Origin: Candidatus Woesearchaeota archaeon
GTDB taxonomy: Archaea; Nanobdellota; Nanobdellia; Woesearchaeales; UBA525
Direction: 5' to 3'
Assembly: GCA_023252315.1 (NCBI GenBank)
Contig: JAJPEB010000001.1
Span: 1 to 24,225, forward strand
Length of the DNA: 24,225 nt
A model generated the notes under the pieces. The model did not search any database. It saw only the letters and a list, made by a program, of their open reading frames with translations, and was not told where the DNA came from. How positions within the stretch are numbered: the stretch's first letter is position 1; every line of letters begins with the position of its first letter. Both the position numbers and the translations under genes were made by a program. Below are positions 5,469-13,736 of the stretch, in pieces.

Positions 5469-8027
5469 CTACGATGATTGTCTTACCAGTCTTCTAATAA
5501 ATATTTCGAGCAGGAATATGAGGATCGCGAGCGCGATGAAGGGGTTGCGCAGCTCCGTCTTCTCGACGGTCACGCGCGTGCTCGTCGTCTTGATGCGCTC
5601 GGCGATCGCGTCGACCTGGTCGGGCGTGAACATCTGCCCGCCGGAGATGCCGACCGCGGTCGCGAGGTCGGGCGAGACGCCCGCGCGCCACTGCTCCGAC
5701 TCGTCGTTCACCGCGTACGGGATGCCGCACGCGGTCGCGAAGCCCACCTGCCTGGGCGTGAACGTGAAGACGTACGAGTCGCCCGAGCTGCGCGCGAACG
5801 CGAGGGGGGTGTCGGCGCACTTGCCCGACACGGGGTCCTTGCTCGTGAACGTGACCTCCGTCTCGTGCCCCACGATCGCGGAGCCGACCTCGACCGTGAC
5901 GGGGTCCTTGCGCCGCGGGTCGCCCACCGCCCAGAGCACCGTGTTGCGCACGAGGTCGCTGTTGTTGCCCGAGAGCAGCGGCCCCAGGCCCGATGCGGTG
6001 AACACGTTGAGCGCGGCCACGCGGCCGTTGAAGTAGTTCCAGACCGTGAGCGCGGGGGCGCCCGAGTCCGTCTTCACGAGGATGCGGCTGCCGTCCTTGG
6101 GCGCGACCTCGTTGTAGCCGTTGAGCGTCGCGTCGAGGCTCACGTCCTTCGTGATGAAGTGCGTGAGGCTGAGCGTGACGAGCTGGAAGTCCTCGCCGAA
6201 GCCCTTCTCGTTCGGGTCGCCGTACTCGAGCATGAGGCGCTGCATGTTCGTCGCGCGATCGTACAGGCCGTCGCTGCGCTGCGCCATGTTGACGAGGTAC
6301 TGCTCGTCGACCGCCTTCGCGAACTGGTCCGAGCTGTCCTGCGAGCCCACGCCGATCACGTGTGTCTTGATGCCGTACTGGCGCTGCGCGTTCGCGATGA
6401 TGCTCTCGACCTGGCTCTTGGGGCCCGCGTCGATGTCGCCAAGGCCCGCGCTGAAGCGCCCGTTCGTGAGGAACACGATCGTCTTGCTGCCCGACTTGTC
6501 CTTGAGCATGTCGACGGCCGCGCGCAGCGCGAGGTCGGGCGCGGTCGTGCCGCCTCCCTGGATGCGCGAGATCCTGTCAGTCACCTCCTTCTTGTTCTGG
6601 TAGAGCGGCGCCACGTCCGCGATCTTGACCACGCTCGCGGCGATCGTCTCGTCCGCGGTGTCGTGCGACTGCCCAGTCGTGCTCACGCCGAACGCGACGA
6701 CGCCGACGTTGTTCTTGAGGTCGAGGCTGCCGATCGCCGACGCCGCCTGCGCCTTGATGATGTCGAGCACGCTCACCGTGTCCGTCACCGTCTCGAGCTT
6801 GCCCGTCTGCGGGTTCATGACCTGGCGGGTCGCGCCCGTGCTGCCGCTCACCTGGATCACGAACACGAGCGTGTTGTCGCCGAGGTTGCGCTTGGGCTTG
6901 CCGACCTTGACGGGGAGCAGCGACTCGAAGCGCGTGTTCTGGTAGCTCCCGCGATCGAAGCTGTTGAAGCCGCCCACGACCACGAGGCCGTTGCCGATCT
7001 TGCCGCCCTGCTCGTCGCGCAGGAAGTCCGCGATGCGGTCGGAGTTGCCGATGCCGCTCGCCGAGACGTCGTCCACCACGATGGCCGAGTAGGGGCTCAG
7101 GTCCGACGGCATCGACGCCGCGACGGTCGTGTCGAAGAGCCCCGAGAGCGCGGACTCGAGCGGGCCGCGCGCGCTCGCGAGCGCGAGGATCTTCGGCTTG
7201 TCGAGCACCTGGAGCACGCTGTAGTGGACGTCGTTGCCCGTGTCGCCGCCCTTGGCCGCGATGCGCGCCTCGATGCGGTGGTAGCCGACGGAGAGCTGCG
7301 GGTCGAGCGTGAGCGAGCCGATGAGCGGCGCGGAGTAGGCCTGCTTGCCGTCGATCGTGACCTGCACCGGCACGGGCTGGTTGTCCGTCGCCGTGACCTC
7401 GACCCTGATGCCCGCGGGGAAGCCGAGCGGCACGCTCGCGGGCGCGTCGATGAGCACCGCGGCGTCGTAGTGCGCGGGGGTGAGCGTGATCGCGTTGATC
7501 GTGAGGTTGTTCTGGCGCGCGACCTCGGCCACGTCCTTGAGGTCGACGCCCGTGTTCGCGTCGCCGTCCGTGATGAGGAGCAGGTGCTCGGGATGCCCGA
7601 GCGCGGCGTCGCCGACGGGGCTGAGCGTCTGCGTGCCGAACGTCTGCACGGCGGTCGGCAGGCGCGACGAGAGCTGCCTCACGAGCGCGTCGGTGAAGCC
7701 CGTGTCGTACGTCGCCATGCTCGCGCTCTTGTCGACGAGCACGAGCGCGCGGGGGCTGCCCTCGCTCTCCTTCGAGATGGTCGTGAAGGGCGTCGCGAGC
7801 GCGATGAGCACGAGCATGACCGCGGCCGAGCGCATCAGGATCACGATGAGGCGCATGCGGCGCAGCTTGCGCCTGCCGACGTCGTCGAGGCCGAAGCGCA
7901 CGAAGTCGTAGAGCACGAGCCCGACGATGAGCGCGATCGCGATGGGGATTCCCCACAGGAACGAGGGGTACTTGAAGTTCGACGCGAACGCGTGCAGCGC
8001 GTCGACCACGGGCTGGTAGACCTGCAT
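5469..8027 (-). CDS. Large membrane protein with two vWA domains and a GATase1-like domain
   Basis: 852 residues. Membrane spans lie near 24-42 and 59-78, and a third near the C-terminus (FIALAILIFLLEIFI). A first vWA half-domain has the metal-site motif D99-K-S101-A-S103 and LLITDGD at 149-155. Beta-sandwich-like sequence follows. A region near 278-372 ends in GLVVVGGFNSFDRGSYQNTRFESLLPV-like sequence, the signature of the glutamine-amidotransferase-like fold found in large BatA-type proteins. A second vWA domain (about 386-600) then follows, but its motif reads Q392-V-S394-G-S396 where Asp is expected, and the later TDG reads TNG. This domain has probably lost metal binding. ATG 8027 overlaps the upstream TAA by one base. 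Likely a surface or envelope assembly component. Confidence 0.85.
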   Translation of the reverse strand: MQVYQPVVDALHAFASNFKYPSFLWGIPIAIALIVGLVLYDFVRFGLDDVGRRKLRRMRLIVILMRSAAVMLVLIALATPFTTISKESEGSPRALVLVDKSASMATYDTGFTDALVRQLSSRLPTAVQTFGTQTLSPVGDAALGHPEHLLLITDGDANTGVDLKDVAEVARQNNLTINAITLTPAHYDAAVLIDAPASVPLGFPAGIRVEVTATDNQPVPVQVTIDGKQAYSAPLIGSLTLDPQLSVGYHRIEARIAAKGGDTGNDVHYSVLQVLDKPKILALASARGPLESALSGLFDTTVAASMPSDLSPYSAIVVDDVSASGIGNSDRIADFLRDEQGGKIGNGLVVVGGFNSFDRGSYQNTRFESLLPVKVGKPKRNLGDNTLVFVIQVSGSTGATRQVMNPQTGKLETVTDTVSVLDIIKAQAASAIGSLDLKNNVGVVAFGVSTTGQSHDTADETIAASVVKIADVAPLYQNKKEVTDRISRIQGGGTTAPDLALRAAVDMLKDKSGSKTIVFLTNGRFSAGLGDIDAGPKSQVESIIANAQRQYGIKTHVIGVGSQDSSDQFAKAVDEQYLVNMAQRSDGLYDRATNMQRLMLEYGDPNEKGFGEDFQLVTLSLTHFITKDVSLDATLNGYNEVAPKDGSRILVKTDSGAPALTVWNYFNGRVAALNVFTASGLGPLLSGNNSDLVRNTVLWAVGDPRRKDPVTVEVGSAIVGHETEVTFTSKDPVSGKCADTPLAFARSSGDSYVFTFTPRQVGFATACGIPYAVNDESEQWRAGVSPDLATAVGISGGQMFTPDQVDAIAERIKTTSTRVTVEKTELRNPFIALAILIFLLEIFIRRLVRQSS
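5495..5506 (-). promoter_or_regulatory. Candidate internal promoter inside the 3' end of the vWA gene
   Basis: On the minus strand AAATATTTATTA forms an AT-rich block within the last codons of the 852-residue gene. Those codons (EIFIRRLVRQSS) use ATA, TTT, ATT, AGA, GTA, CAA and TCA, unlike the GC-ending codons elsewhere. Initiation about 25 nt downstream would leave a short leader containing the ribosome site of the coiled-coil gene. Codon choice therefore looks bent to hold a TATA box. Confidence 0.35.
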
Positions 8028-9997
8028 TACAGGTCACCCCGGAACTTGATGAAGAAGAGCTCGAAGAGCATGATGGCGAGCCCCGCGACGATGAGGTCGA
8101 GGCTCAGATCCTTGGGCACCTTGACCTCCTGCGCGCCTGCCGCGCCCACCTGCCCCTCGTCGCCAGTCACGTTCGCCTGCGCCGCGATGTCGCTCTCGAC
8201 GCGCGCGCCCTGCTCGGTGTCGGACACGCCGAACGAGGTCGAGAGGGGGTAGAGGTTCGCCGCGAGCGTCTGCGCGGACGTCTGGTAGAGGCCGCTGCGC
8301 GCGGCGAGCACGGGCGAGGCCCTCGTGCCCGCGGGGGTCTTGACCTTGCCGCCGCCGGGCGCGTTGATGACGGATCCCGTCGCGATGTTGAGCGACATGG
8401 GGTCCACGAGCGTGAAGTCCGCGATCCGTCCCCAGATGACCGCGTAGCTCTGCGGATCGATGTCCGCCTGCGGCCTGTCCCTGATGCCGTAGTAGATGAC
8501 GGCGCCCTTGCCGAGGCGCTTCGCCGCGATGACGGGCTCGGGACCGTCGTTCGTCGCCACGCTCGCGTACACGATCGAGCCGTTGGCCGCGCGCACGCGC
8601 AAGAGCTGGCCGCCGTCGACCTGGCCGATGTCCGAGAGGCCGTGCATGAGCGAGAGCGAGTCGTTGACGATGATGTCGGTGCGCCCCGAGAGCGGGTCCG
8701 CGCCCGTCTTGGGCTCGACCGGGAGCATCCCGAGGAAGTCGACTGTGAAGAGGGAGGGCTGCGCGAACACGACGAGCACCGAGCCCTGCTCGACCTGCTC
8801 CTTGAGCCCGTTCACGACGCCGGGCAGGATGAACTGCGGGTCGATGTCCTTGACGACGTAGAGGTTGTGCTGCAGGTCGGGCACCTTGGGCGGCACGCCG
8901 TAGTCGATGCCGACGCTCGTGAACTTGTCGCCCACCGCGTCGAGCGCCGCGATGACCCTGCTCTGCCTGACCGCGCCGTCGTTCGAGATGACGAGGATCG
9001 CGATGCGCGACTGCGACGGGATGCTCACGTAGTAGTCGTTGTCCGCCATGAAGTCGTCGGGCGGCGTGAGCGTGACGCGCGTGACGCCGTTGCCGAGCGG
9101 GAGGCTCACCGAGAGCAGGCTGCCCGGCTGCCCCTTGGGGGCGAGCACGTTCTGCGGGAGCTTCGCGCTCTCGCCGTTCTCGTCGAGGCCGAACTCCGCC
9201 GGGCGGTCGTTGAAGTTCTGCACCTTGAGCTCGAGCGTCGCGTTGTTCGCGTTGAGGCGCGCGTCCACGATGCCAACGTTCTTGCCGGCGACGGGCACGC
9301 TCTTGACCTCGACGAGCGCGCCCTTGCTGCGCAGCACCTTGATCTTCGCGCCGATGAGGTCGGGGTTCTCGAGGCCGCTGAGCACGAAGTCGCCCACGAT
9401 CGTGACCTTGCTCTGCGGCCCCACGAACTGCGCAGCGAGGTCGAGCGCGGACGGGAGGTCGCCCTGGATGTCGGAGGGGTCGAGGTCGTCGATGATGCCC
9501 TTGGCCTCGCTCGCGGAGAGGCGCTGCTCGCCGCCCGAGTCGAGCACCTGCGGGCTCTCGTGCGCGAGGATCAGCACGTTGCCGCTCGCGAGGCTCCCCT
9601 TCGCGAGGTCGCGGATCGCATCAAAGCGCGCGCCGTCCTGCGCCCTCGTGCTCGCGCTGTCGTCGATCACGACCACGGACTGCTCGACGAGCGAGTCCTG
9701 GCTCACGTTGATGAACGGCTTCGCGAGCGAGACCGCGAGGAGCAGGATCGCGAGGAGCTGGATCAGGAAGAGGATGTCCTTGAAGAGCGTGCGGAAGAGG
9801 CGATGGACGTTGCTGCGCCCCATGTCCTTGAGGATGAACATGAGGCTCGGGACCGCGACGTTCGTCGGCTTGGGCCTGATGAGGTAGAGGAGGATGAGCG
9901 GGACGAGGAAGGCGAGTACGTAGAGGAGCTTGTCGGGCGCGAGGAAGAATCCGGAGAAGATTCCTGCGGGGCCGAAGATCTGCGGGAAGAGCACCAT
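8027..9997 (-). CDS. BatA-type vWA membrane protein
   Basis: 656 residues from ATG 9997. The N-terminal BatA-like region has two membrane spans (about 22-40 and 73-92) joined by the conserved basic segment. A vWA domain follows with the metal-site motif D112-D-S114-A-S116. A long extracytoplasmic part follows, and a final membrane segment lies in the last 23 residues. The frame is also open from an ATG at 10039, but the TATA box (10038-10046) overlaps that codon, so a transcript could not include it. GAGGTGG at 10009-10015 serves the start at 9997. First gene of the operon. Proteins of this kind accompany MoxR ATPases and the larger vWA protein encoded next, and are thought to form a membrane complex; the client is unknown. 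Confidence 0.85.
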   Translation of the reverse strand: MVLFPQIFGPAGIFSGFFLAPDKLLYVLAFLVPLILLYLIRPKPTNVAVPSLMFILKDMGRSNVHRLFRTLFKDILFLIQLLAILLLAVSLAKPFINVSQDSLVEQSVVVIDDSASTRAQDGARFDAIRDLAKGSLASGNVLILAHESPQVLDSGGEQRLSASEAKGIIDDLDPSDIQGDLPSALDLAAQFVGPQSKVTIVGDFVLSGLENPDLIGAKIKVLRSKGALVEVKSVPVAGKNVGIVDARLNANNATLELKVQNFNDRPAEFGLDENGESAKLPQNVLAPKGQPGSLLSVSLPLGNGVTRVTLTPPDDFMADNDYYVSIPSQSRIAILVISNDGAVRQSRVIAALDAVGDKFTSVGIDYGVPPKVPDLQHNLYVVKDIDPQFILPGVVNGLKEQVEQGSVLVVFAQPSLFTVDFLGMLPVEPKTGADPLSGRTDIIVNDSLSLMHGLSDIGQVDGGQLLRVRAANGSIVYASVATNDGPEPVIAAKRLGKGAVIYYGIRDRPQADIDPQSYAVIWGRIADFTLVDPMSLNIATGSVINAPGGGKVKTPAGTRASPVLAARSGLYQTSAQTLAANLYPLSTSFGVSDTEQGARVESDIAAQANVTGDEGQVGAAGAQEVKVPKDLSLDLIVAGLAIMLFELFFIKFRGDL

Positions 9998-10037
9998 CTC
10001 AGGAAAGGCCACCTCTGCGGGAGACCCCCTTCTCTGC

Positions 10038-10046
10038 ATTTATAAA
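10038..10046 (-). promoter_or_regulatory. TATA box of the vWA operon
   Basis: The minus strand reads TTTATAAAT. Initiation about 25 nt downstream gives a short leader with GAGGTGG before ATG 9997. This position rules out the longer annotated start at 10039. Confidence 0.6.
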
Positions 10047-10164
10047 GATATCGCAGGATTCGTCCATGGTTCTACAGGTGCGGAGATGAAGGGGACCGCC
10101 CCAATCGCGGACCGTGCGTGAGAGGCTAACGCACAAAAAAGTAACCACTTTAAAAGAGTAAAAA

Positions 10165-10170
10165 TTATAA
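10165..10170 (+). promoter_or_regulatory. TATA box of the hypothetical gene at 10193
   Basis: TTATAA lies about 26 nt before ATG 10193, the spacing expected of a leaderless archaeal message. The flank (10135-10170) is very AT-rich. A small hairpin GTGCGT/ACGCAC (10114-10119 with 10129-10134) lies upstream. Confidence 0.5.
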
Positions 10171-10192
10171 GACCCTCTGCGCCCCCCATCGC

Positions 10193-11107
10193 ATGATCGC
10201 CGCCGACGCAGGCCCGCAGGTCGCGACGCTGTGCGAGCGCCTGCTCGACGAGCACGAGGTGCGCGAGCGGCTCGAGGGATGCGGGCTGCGCGTGGCGTCG
10301 GCGGGCGAGCTGCCCAAGCGGCGCGACCTCACCTTCTGGTACGTGCTCCCCGACGAGATAAGGGAAAGGATCCATCGTCTCGGGAAGCCGGAGTTCAACC
10401 TGCTGCGCGTGGTGCGCGGGCGCGTCGCGGTCACGTGCGATCTCGTCAACCTCAAGGCGGGCGCGACCCTCCAGCCGTACGTGCTGCGCGAGGGCGGCGC
10501 TGCGGCATGCATCTACTCGGCGCCCGGGACGAGAGGGTACCACCTGCTGCCGAGGGGCATCTACGTCCTCGACGACGCGCGGTTCCCTCCGCTTCCCCCG
10601 ACCCCCGCGCAGCGCGTGAGCCCACCGCCCTCCCTTGCGCAACGCATTAAAAGGATGAGGCGTTGGCACCTCCATGGACGCCGAAGACATCCTGCGCGTG
10701 ATGGAGTACGCGATCACGCTCAAGGAGACCCCGCGAGCGGGCTGGCTCGTGAAGGGGATCGCGGACGCCGAGAGCGTGGCCGACCACTCCTGCGCGACGG
10801 CGCTGCTCGCGTTCATGCTCGCGCAGGACGAGCTCCTCGACGCGCACAAGGCCGCGACGATGGCGATCGTGCACGACCTCGCGGAGTCCGTGACCGGCGA
10901 CGTCATCACCGCGTCCGCGAGCGGCATCGACAAGGAGGCGCAGCGCGCAAAGCACGCGCGCGAGCGCGAGATCTTCGGGCAGATGCTCTCGGGCAACGAC
11001 GCGCTCAAGGGCCTCGCGCTCGAGTACATGGAGCAGCGCTCCCCGGAGTCGCGCATCGTCAAGGACGCGGACCTGCTCGAGCTCGCGATGCAGGCGCTGC
11101 GCTATGA
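10193..11107 (+). CDS. Hypothetical protein; frame overruns the next gene, probably frameshifted
   Basis: The frame runs 304 codons, but only the first 125-145 look coding. They have mixed composition with a good leaderless promoter (TATA at 10165-10170), for example LRVVRGRVAVTCDLVNLKAG and YHLLPRGIYVLDD. After about 10600 the frame becomes Arg/Gly-rich and lies wholly over the HD-domain gene read in another frame. A one-base slip in the C-rich tract near 10590-10607 would bring in the TGA at 10617-10619 and give about 141 residues, ending just before the TATA box of the next gene. I think that is the original gene, so either the sequence has an indel or the gene carries a frameshift. I see no family motif; the beta-rich middle is compatible with a small cupin-like or other barrel fold, but that is a guess. 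Confidence 0.4.
   Translation: MIAADAGPQVATLCERLLDEHEVRERLEGCGLRVASAGELPKRRDLTFWYVLPDEIRERIHRLGKPEFNLLRVVRGRVAVTCDLVNLKAGATLQPYVLREGGAAACIYSAPGTRGYHLLPRGIYVLDDARFPPLPPTPAQRVSPPPSLAQRIKRMRRWHLHGRRRHPARDGVRDHAQGDPASGLAREGDRGRRERGRPLLRDGAARVHARAGRAPRRAQGRDDGDRARPRGVRDRRRHHRVRERHRQGGAARKARARARDLRADALGQRRAQGPRARVHGAALPGVAHRQGRGPARARDAGAAL
10644..10654 (+). promoter_or_regulatory. TATA box of the HD-domain gene
   Basis: GCATTAAAAGG lies about 25 nt before ATG 10674, consistent with a leaderless message. It falls inside the open frame of the upstream hypothetical gene, which supports an earlier true end for that gene. Confidence 0.5.
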
Positions 11108-11228
11108 GCGCCAGGGCCGCGCGGAGGCGGGCGCGCTCGACGAGTTCTGGAACGGCGCGCGGGAGCGCGTGCACTCCGTCGTCGCGAGGCGGCTGCTCGA
11201 GGAGCTGGAGAATTCCCGGAAAGCATGA
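10674..11228 (+). CDS. HD-domain phosphohydrolase, YfbR/HDDC2-like 5'-deoxynucleotidase
   Basis: 184 residues, the usual length for this family. Metal-binding HD residues are in place: His38 in the segment ESVADHS, His67-Asp68 in VHDLAES, and a later Asp in the segment VKDADLLELAMQA. The family removes phosphate from deoxyribonucleoside 5'-monophosphates in nucleotide-pool balance; in archaea the substrate has rarely been tested. The message is probably leaderless. The C-terminus is a Leu/Glu-rich helix. The decayed structured element starts right at its stop. Confidence 0.85.
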   Translation: MDAEDILRVMEYAITLKETPRAGWLVKGIADAESVADHSCATALLAFMLAQDELLDAHKAATMAIVHDLAESVTGDVITASASGIDKEAQRAKHAREREIFGQMLSGNDALKGLALEYMEQRSPESRIVKDADLLELAMQALRYERQGRAEAGALDEFWNGARERVHSVVARRLLEELENSRKA

Positions 11229-11332
11229 CGCTCCGCAGGCCGTACGTCGCGCTCGCCTCCCGGAGACCGCGCTTCCGGCGCAGGGAAGTCCTCGGGGTTT
11301 CCGAGGCCCCGGGTCTGCTCCAGGGCAGCGAC
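11226..11332 (-). repeat. Structured intergenic element, decayed copy C
   Basis: Read on the minus strand it begins CGCTGCCCTGGAGCAGACC, close to CGCTGCCTTGGAGCAAACC of the copy at 22908-22995 (GCTGCCCTGGA at 11329-11319). It later has CGACGTAC and GGCCTGCGGAGCG in the order seen in the other copies. A strong internal hairpin CCTCGG/CCGAGG (11290-11295 with 11301-11306) occupies the variable middle. I cannot find a good closing stem, so it looks degenerate. It lies between the HD gene and the promoter of the next gene. Confidence 0.45.
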
Positions 11333-11445
11333 CGCGGCATAGCGCCTAGGAATACGCAGGTGCCGCTGAGGGATCGCAAGCTGGGCGGATAATGAGAGCG
11401 GCACAGAGACGACTACCCGGGCGCCGTCCGCAGTGCCGCACAACA

Positions 11446-11453
11446 TTTATAAT
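11446..11453 (+). promoter_or_regulatory. TATA box of the DPM-like glycosyltransferase
   Basis: TTTATAAT lies about 26 nt before the GTG at 11477, which supports that GTG as the start of a leaderless message. Confidence 0.55.
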
Positions 11454-11476
11454 CTCACTCGCGGGGCTGTGCGCGC

Positions 11477-12241
11477 GTGAAGAAGGGATCGCGCGCCTCG
11501 GCTGCGAAGGTGACGTCCGGCAGGAAGGTCTCGATCATCATCCCCGTCTACAACGAGCGCGGCACGTTCGAGCCGCTCATGCGCAAGGTGCTCGCGGTCA
11601 AGCTGCCGGTCGAGCGCGAGATCATCATCGTCGAGAGCGGATCTACCGACGGCACGCGCGCGCTCGTGAAGAAGTACGAGAGGCGCAAGGGCGTCCATGT
11701 CCACCTCCTCGATTTCTACTGCGGCAAGGGGTACAAGGTGCGCTACGGCCTGCGCAAGGCGACGGGCGACGTCATCGTCATCCAGGACGCGGACCTCGAG
11801 TACGATCCCGCAGAGTACCCGCAGCTGCTCGCCCCGATCCTCTCGGGCCGCACGCAGTTCGTGCTCGGCTCGCGCCACCTCGGCAAGAAGACGTGGAAGA
11901 TCAGGCAGTTCGACTACTCGAAGTGGTACGGCAGGCTCGTCAACGTCGGCAGCGAAGGCTTCAACCTCCTCTTCTTCCTGCTCTACGGCGTGCGCATCAC
12001 GGACCCGCAGACGATGTACAAGGTCTTCACGAGGCAGGCGATCAGGGGGGTCGCGCTCAGGAGCAACAACTTCCAGCTCGACTGGGAGATCCTCATCAAG
12101 CTCGTCAAGCGCGGCCACGTGCCGGTCGAGGTCCCCGTGAGCTACCGCGCGCGCACCGTGGAAGAGGGCAAGAAGATCCGCCTCGTGCGCGACGGGCTGC
12201 TCGCGCTGTGGGTCATCTTCAAGTACCGGTTCATGGGATGA
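11477..12241 (+). CDS. GT2 glycosyltransferase, dolichol-phosphate-mannose-synthase-like
   Basis: 254 residues from GTG 11477. The N-terminal tail is basic. The GT-A fold then shows SIIIPVYNERGT (19-30), ESGSTDGT (53-60) and the metal-binding DAD at 104-106 in VIQDADLEYDP. The segment SRHLGKKTWKIRQ followed by LFFLLYGVRITDPQTMYKVF is typical of polyprenyl-phosphate sugar transferases, which move a sugar from a nucleotide onto dolichol phosphate at the inner membrane face. There is no C-terminal membrane domain. It heads the cluster that holds an epimerase and a heptose-type phosphatase/nucleotidyltransferase, so it could use the sugar they make. The donor is not readable from sequence. Confidence 0.85.
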   Translation: MKKGSRASAAKVTSGRKVSIIIPVYNERGTFEPLMRKVLAVKLPVEREIIIVESGSTDGTRALVKKYERRKGVHVHLLDFYCGKGYKVRYGLRKATGDVIVIQDADLEYDPAEYPQLLAPILSGRTQFVLGSRHLGKKTWKIRQFDYSKWYGRLVNVGSEGFNLLFFLLYGVRITDPQTMYKVFTRQAIRGVALRSNNFQLDWEILIKLVKRGHVPVEVPVSYRARTVEEGKKIRLVRDGLLALWVIFKYRFMG

Positions 12242-12257
12242 GCGCAGCGGAGAAAAT

Positions 12258-12264
12258 CTTATAA
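12258..12264 (+). promoter_or_regulatory. TATA box of the gene at 12288
   Basis: CTTATAA lies about 26 nt before ATG 12288, again at leaderless spacing. It is the main evidence that the small gene is real. Confidence 0.5.
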
Positions 12265-12287
12265 TCCGGACGGCAGCCTTCGCGCGC

Positions 12288-12686
12288 ATGCCTGAAGCGT
12301 ACCCTCCCGTCTCGCGCAGCACATACCGCATCCCTCTCGCGCTGGCGGATAGCCTCTTCGGCGATCTCGAGGGGCTCGTCGCGGGCTGCGCAGGCAACGG
12401 CGGCGCGATGTCGCTGTGGGTCCGCAAGGACCGAGCGGTCGTGACGCTCGACGCCGCGCGGGCAGGAGGGGATTTCACGAGGCTCTCCGATCTCGGGAGA
12501 TACCGGGTCTCGCTCCAAGGGCCTTGCGCCCGCGACGGCAGCGACTCCGCTTCGCTCACGGAGTACGCGACGATCAGGAGGGATCTGGGAACGCTCGTCG
12601 TCACCGCACTCCCCGTCGAGCTTCCGCGCGCCGATGCGCGCACGGCGCTCATCCCCCTCCTCGAGCGCTATGCCGCCTCGAGATAG
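12288..12686 (+). CDS. Hypothetical protein of 132 residues
   Basis: No family is recognised. The chain is soluble-looking and mixed alpha/beta, for example SLWVRKDRAVVTLDAAR and TLVVTALPVELPRADAR, and it ends with TAG after AASR. The start is supported by a TATA box at leaderless distance. The gene has its own promoter and sits between the DPM-like transferase and the epimerase. Co-location with sugar genes may be chance, since each neighbour also has its own TATA box. Confidence 0.6.
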   Translation: MPEAYPPVSRSTYRIPLALADSLFGDLEGLVAGCAGNGGAMSLWVRKDRAVVTLDAARAGGDFTRLSDLGRYRVSLQGPCARDGSDSASLTEYATIRRDLGTLVVTALPVELPRADARTALIPLLERYAASR

Positions 12687-12724
12687 GCTCTTCTCAGGAG
12701 CGCACGACGCCGCGTCCCGGTTAC

Positions 12725-12732
12725 CTTTATAT
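12725..12732 (+). promoter_or_regulatory. TATA box of the epimerase operon
   Basis: CTTTATAT (TTTATAT at 12726-12732) lies about 26 nt before ATG 12756, leaderless spacing. Confidence 0.55.
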
Positions 12733-12755
12733 CCCCGTCGCGCGCCATCGCCCGC

Positions 12756-13736
12756 ATGAGAGCGATCATCACCGGCGGCGCGGGCTTCATCGGCAGCACG
12801 CTCGCGGACTTCCTGCTCGCGAAAGGGTGGCACGTCACGGCCATCGACAACATGAGCGCGGGGCGCGAGGAGTTCTACGCGCACAACCTCGGGAACCCCA
12901 GCTACCGCTTCGCGCAGCTCGACCTCAAGGACGCGCGCAAGGTCAAGGACGCCTTCGCGCAGGGCGCGGACGTCGTCTTCCACCTCGCCGCGAACGCTGA
13001 CGTCAAGGGCGGCGCCGACCACCCGACGCTCGACCTGCACGAGGGCTGCATGGCGACGTCGAACGTGCTCGAGGCGATGCGCGCGGCAGGCATCGGGAAG
13101 ATCGTCTTCTCGAGCACGGGCAGCGTGTACGGCGAGCCCGAGGTCTTCCCGACGCCCGAGGACGCGCCGTTCCCCGTCCAGACGTCCATGTACGCCGCGT
13201 CCAAGCTCTACGCCGAGGGGCTCATCTCCGCCTACTGCGAGGCGTACGGCATGCAGGCCTGGATCTACCGCTTCGTGAGCATCCTCGGCGAGCGCTACAC
13301 GCACGGCGTCGTCTTCAGCTTCTGCGCGCAGCTGCGCAAGGAGGACAGGCTCACGTTCCTCTCCGACGGCACGCCGCGCAAGTCGTACCTCTACGTCGGC
13401 GACTGCGTCGCGGGCATCTGGCACGGGCTGCAGCATGCGAAGGGGAAAGTGAACATCCTCAACCTCGGCAACGACGAGGAGATGCCCGTGCGCGACATCG
13501 CGGACATCGTCGTGCGCGAGAGCGGGAGGAAGAAGGGCGAGATCGAGTACGTGCTCGGGCAGACGCAGCGCGGCTGGATCGGCGACTCCCCGCACATCAG
13601 GCTCGACATCGCGCGCATGCGCAAGCTCGGGTGGGAGCCCGCGCTCTCGATCGAGCAGGCGATCGTGCGCACCGTGCGCTGGCTCGAGGCGAACCCCTGG
13701 GCGCTCGAGGGCAAGTACTTCCGGGGAAAGGGATGA
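12756..13736 (+). CDS. NAD-dependent nucleotide-sugar epimerase/dehydratase (extended SDR)
   Basis: 326 residues, the normal length for extended short-chain dehydrogenases of the UDP-glucose 4-epimerase type. The nucleotide-binding GGAGFIG is at 7-13, Asp31 ends the second strand, and the catalytic pair is Tyr146 and Lys150 in MYAASK, with Ser/Thr at 119-121. Such enzymes epimerise or dehydrate NDP-sugars through a keto intermediate held on bound NAD. The stop overlaps the next gene's ATG by four bases (ATGA at 13733-13736), so it is coupled to the heptose-type fusion gene. A role as a hexose or heptose epimerase for surface glycan is likely; the exact sugar cannot be told. Confidence 0.85.
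   Translation: MRAIITGGAGFIGSTLADFLLAKGWHVTAIDNMSAGREEFYAHNLGNPSYRFAQLDLKDARKVKDAFAQGADVVFHLAANADVKGGADHPTLDLHEGCMATSNVLEAMRAAGIGKIVFSSTGSVYGEPEVFPTPEDAPFPVQTSMYAASKLYAEGLISAYCEAYGMQAWIYRFVSILGERYTHGVVFSFCAQLRKEDRLTFLSDGTPRKSYLYVGDCVAGIWHGLQHAKGKVNILNLGNDEEMPVRDIADIVVRESGRKKGEIEYVLGQTQRGWIGDSPHIRLDIARMRKLGWEPALSIEQAIVRTVRWLEANPWALEGKYFRGKG

Noticed and set aside
10039..10039. Upstream start of the first vWA gene
   Set aside because: The TATA box overlaps this ATG, so a transcript would begin downstream of it; ATG 9997 has a ribosome site.
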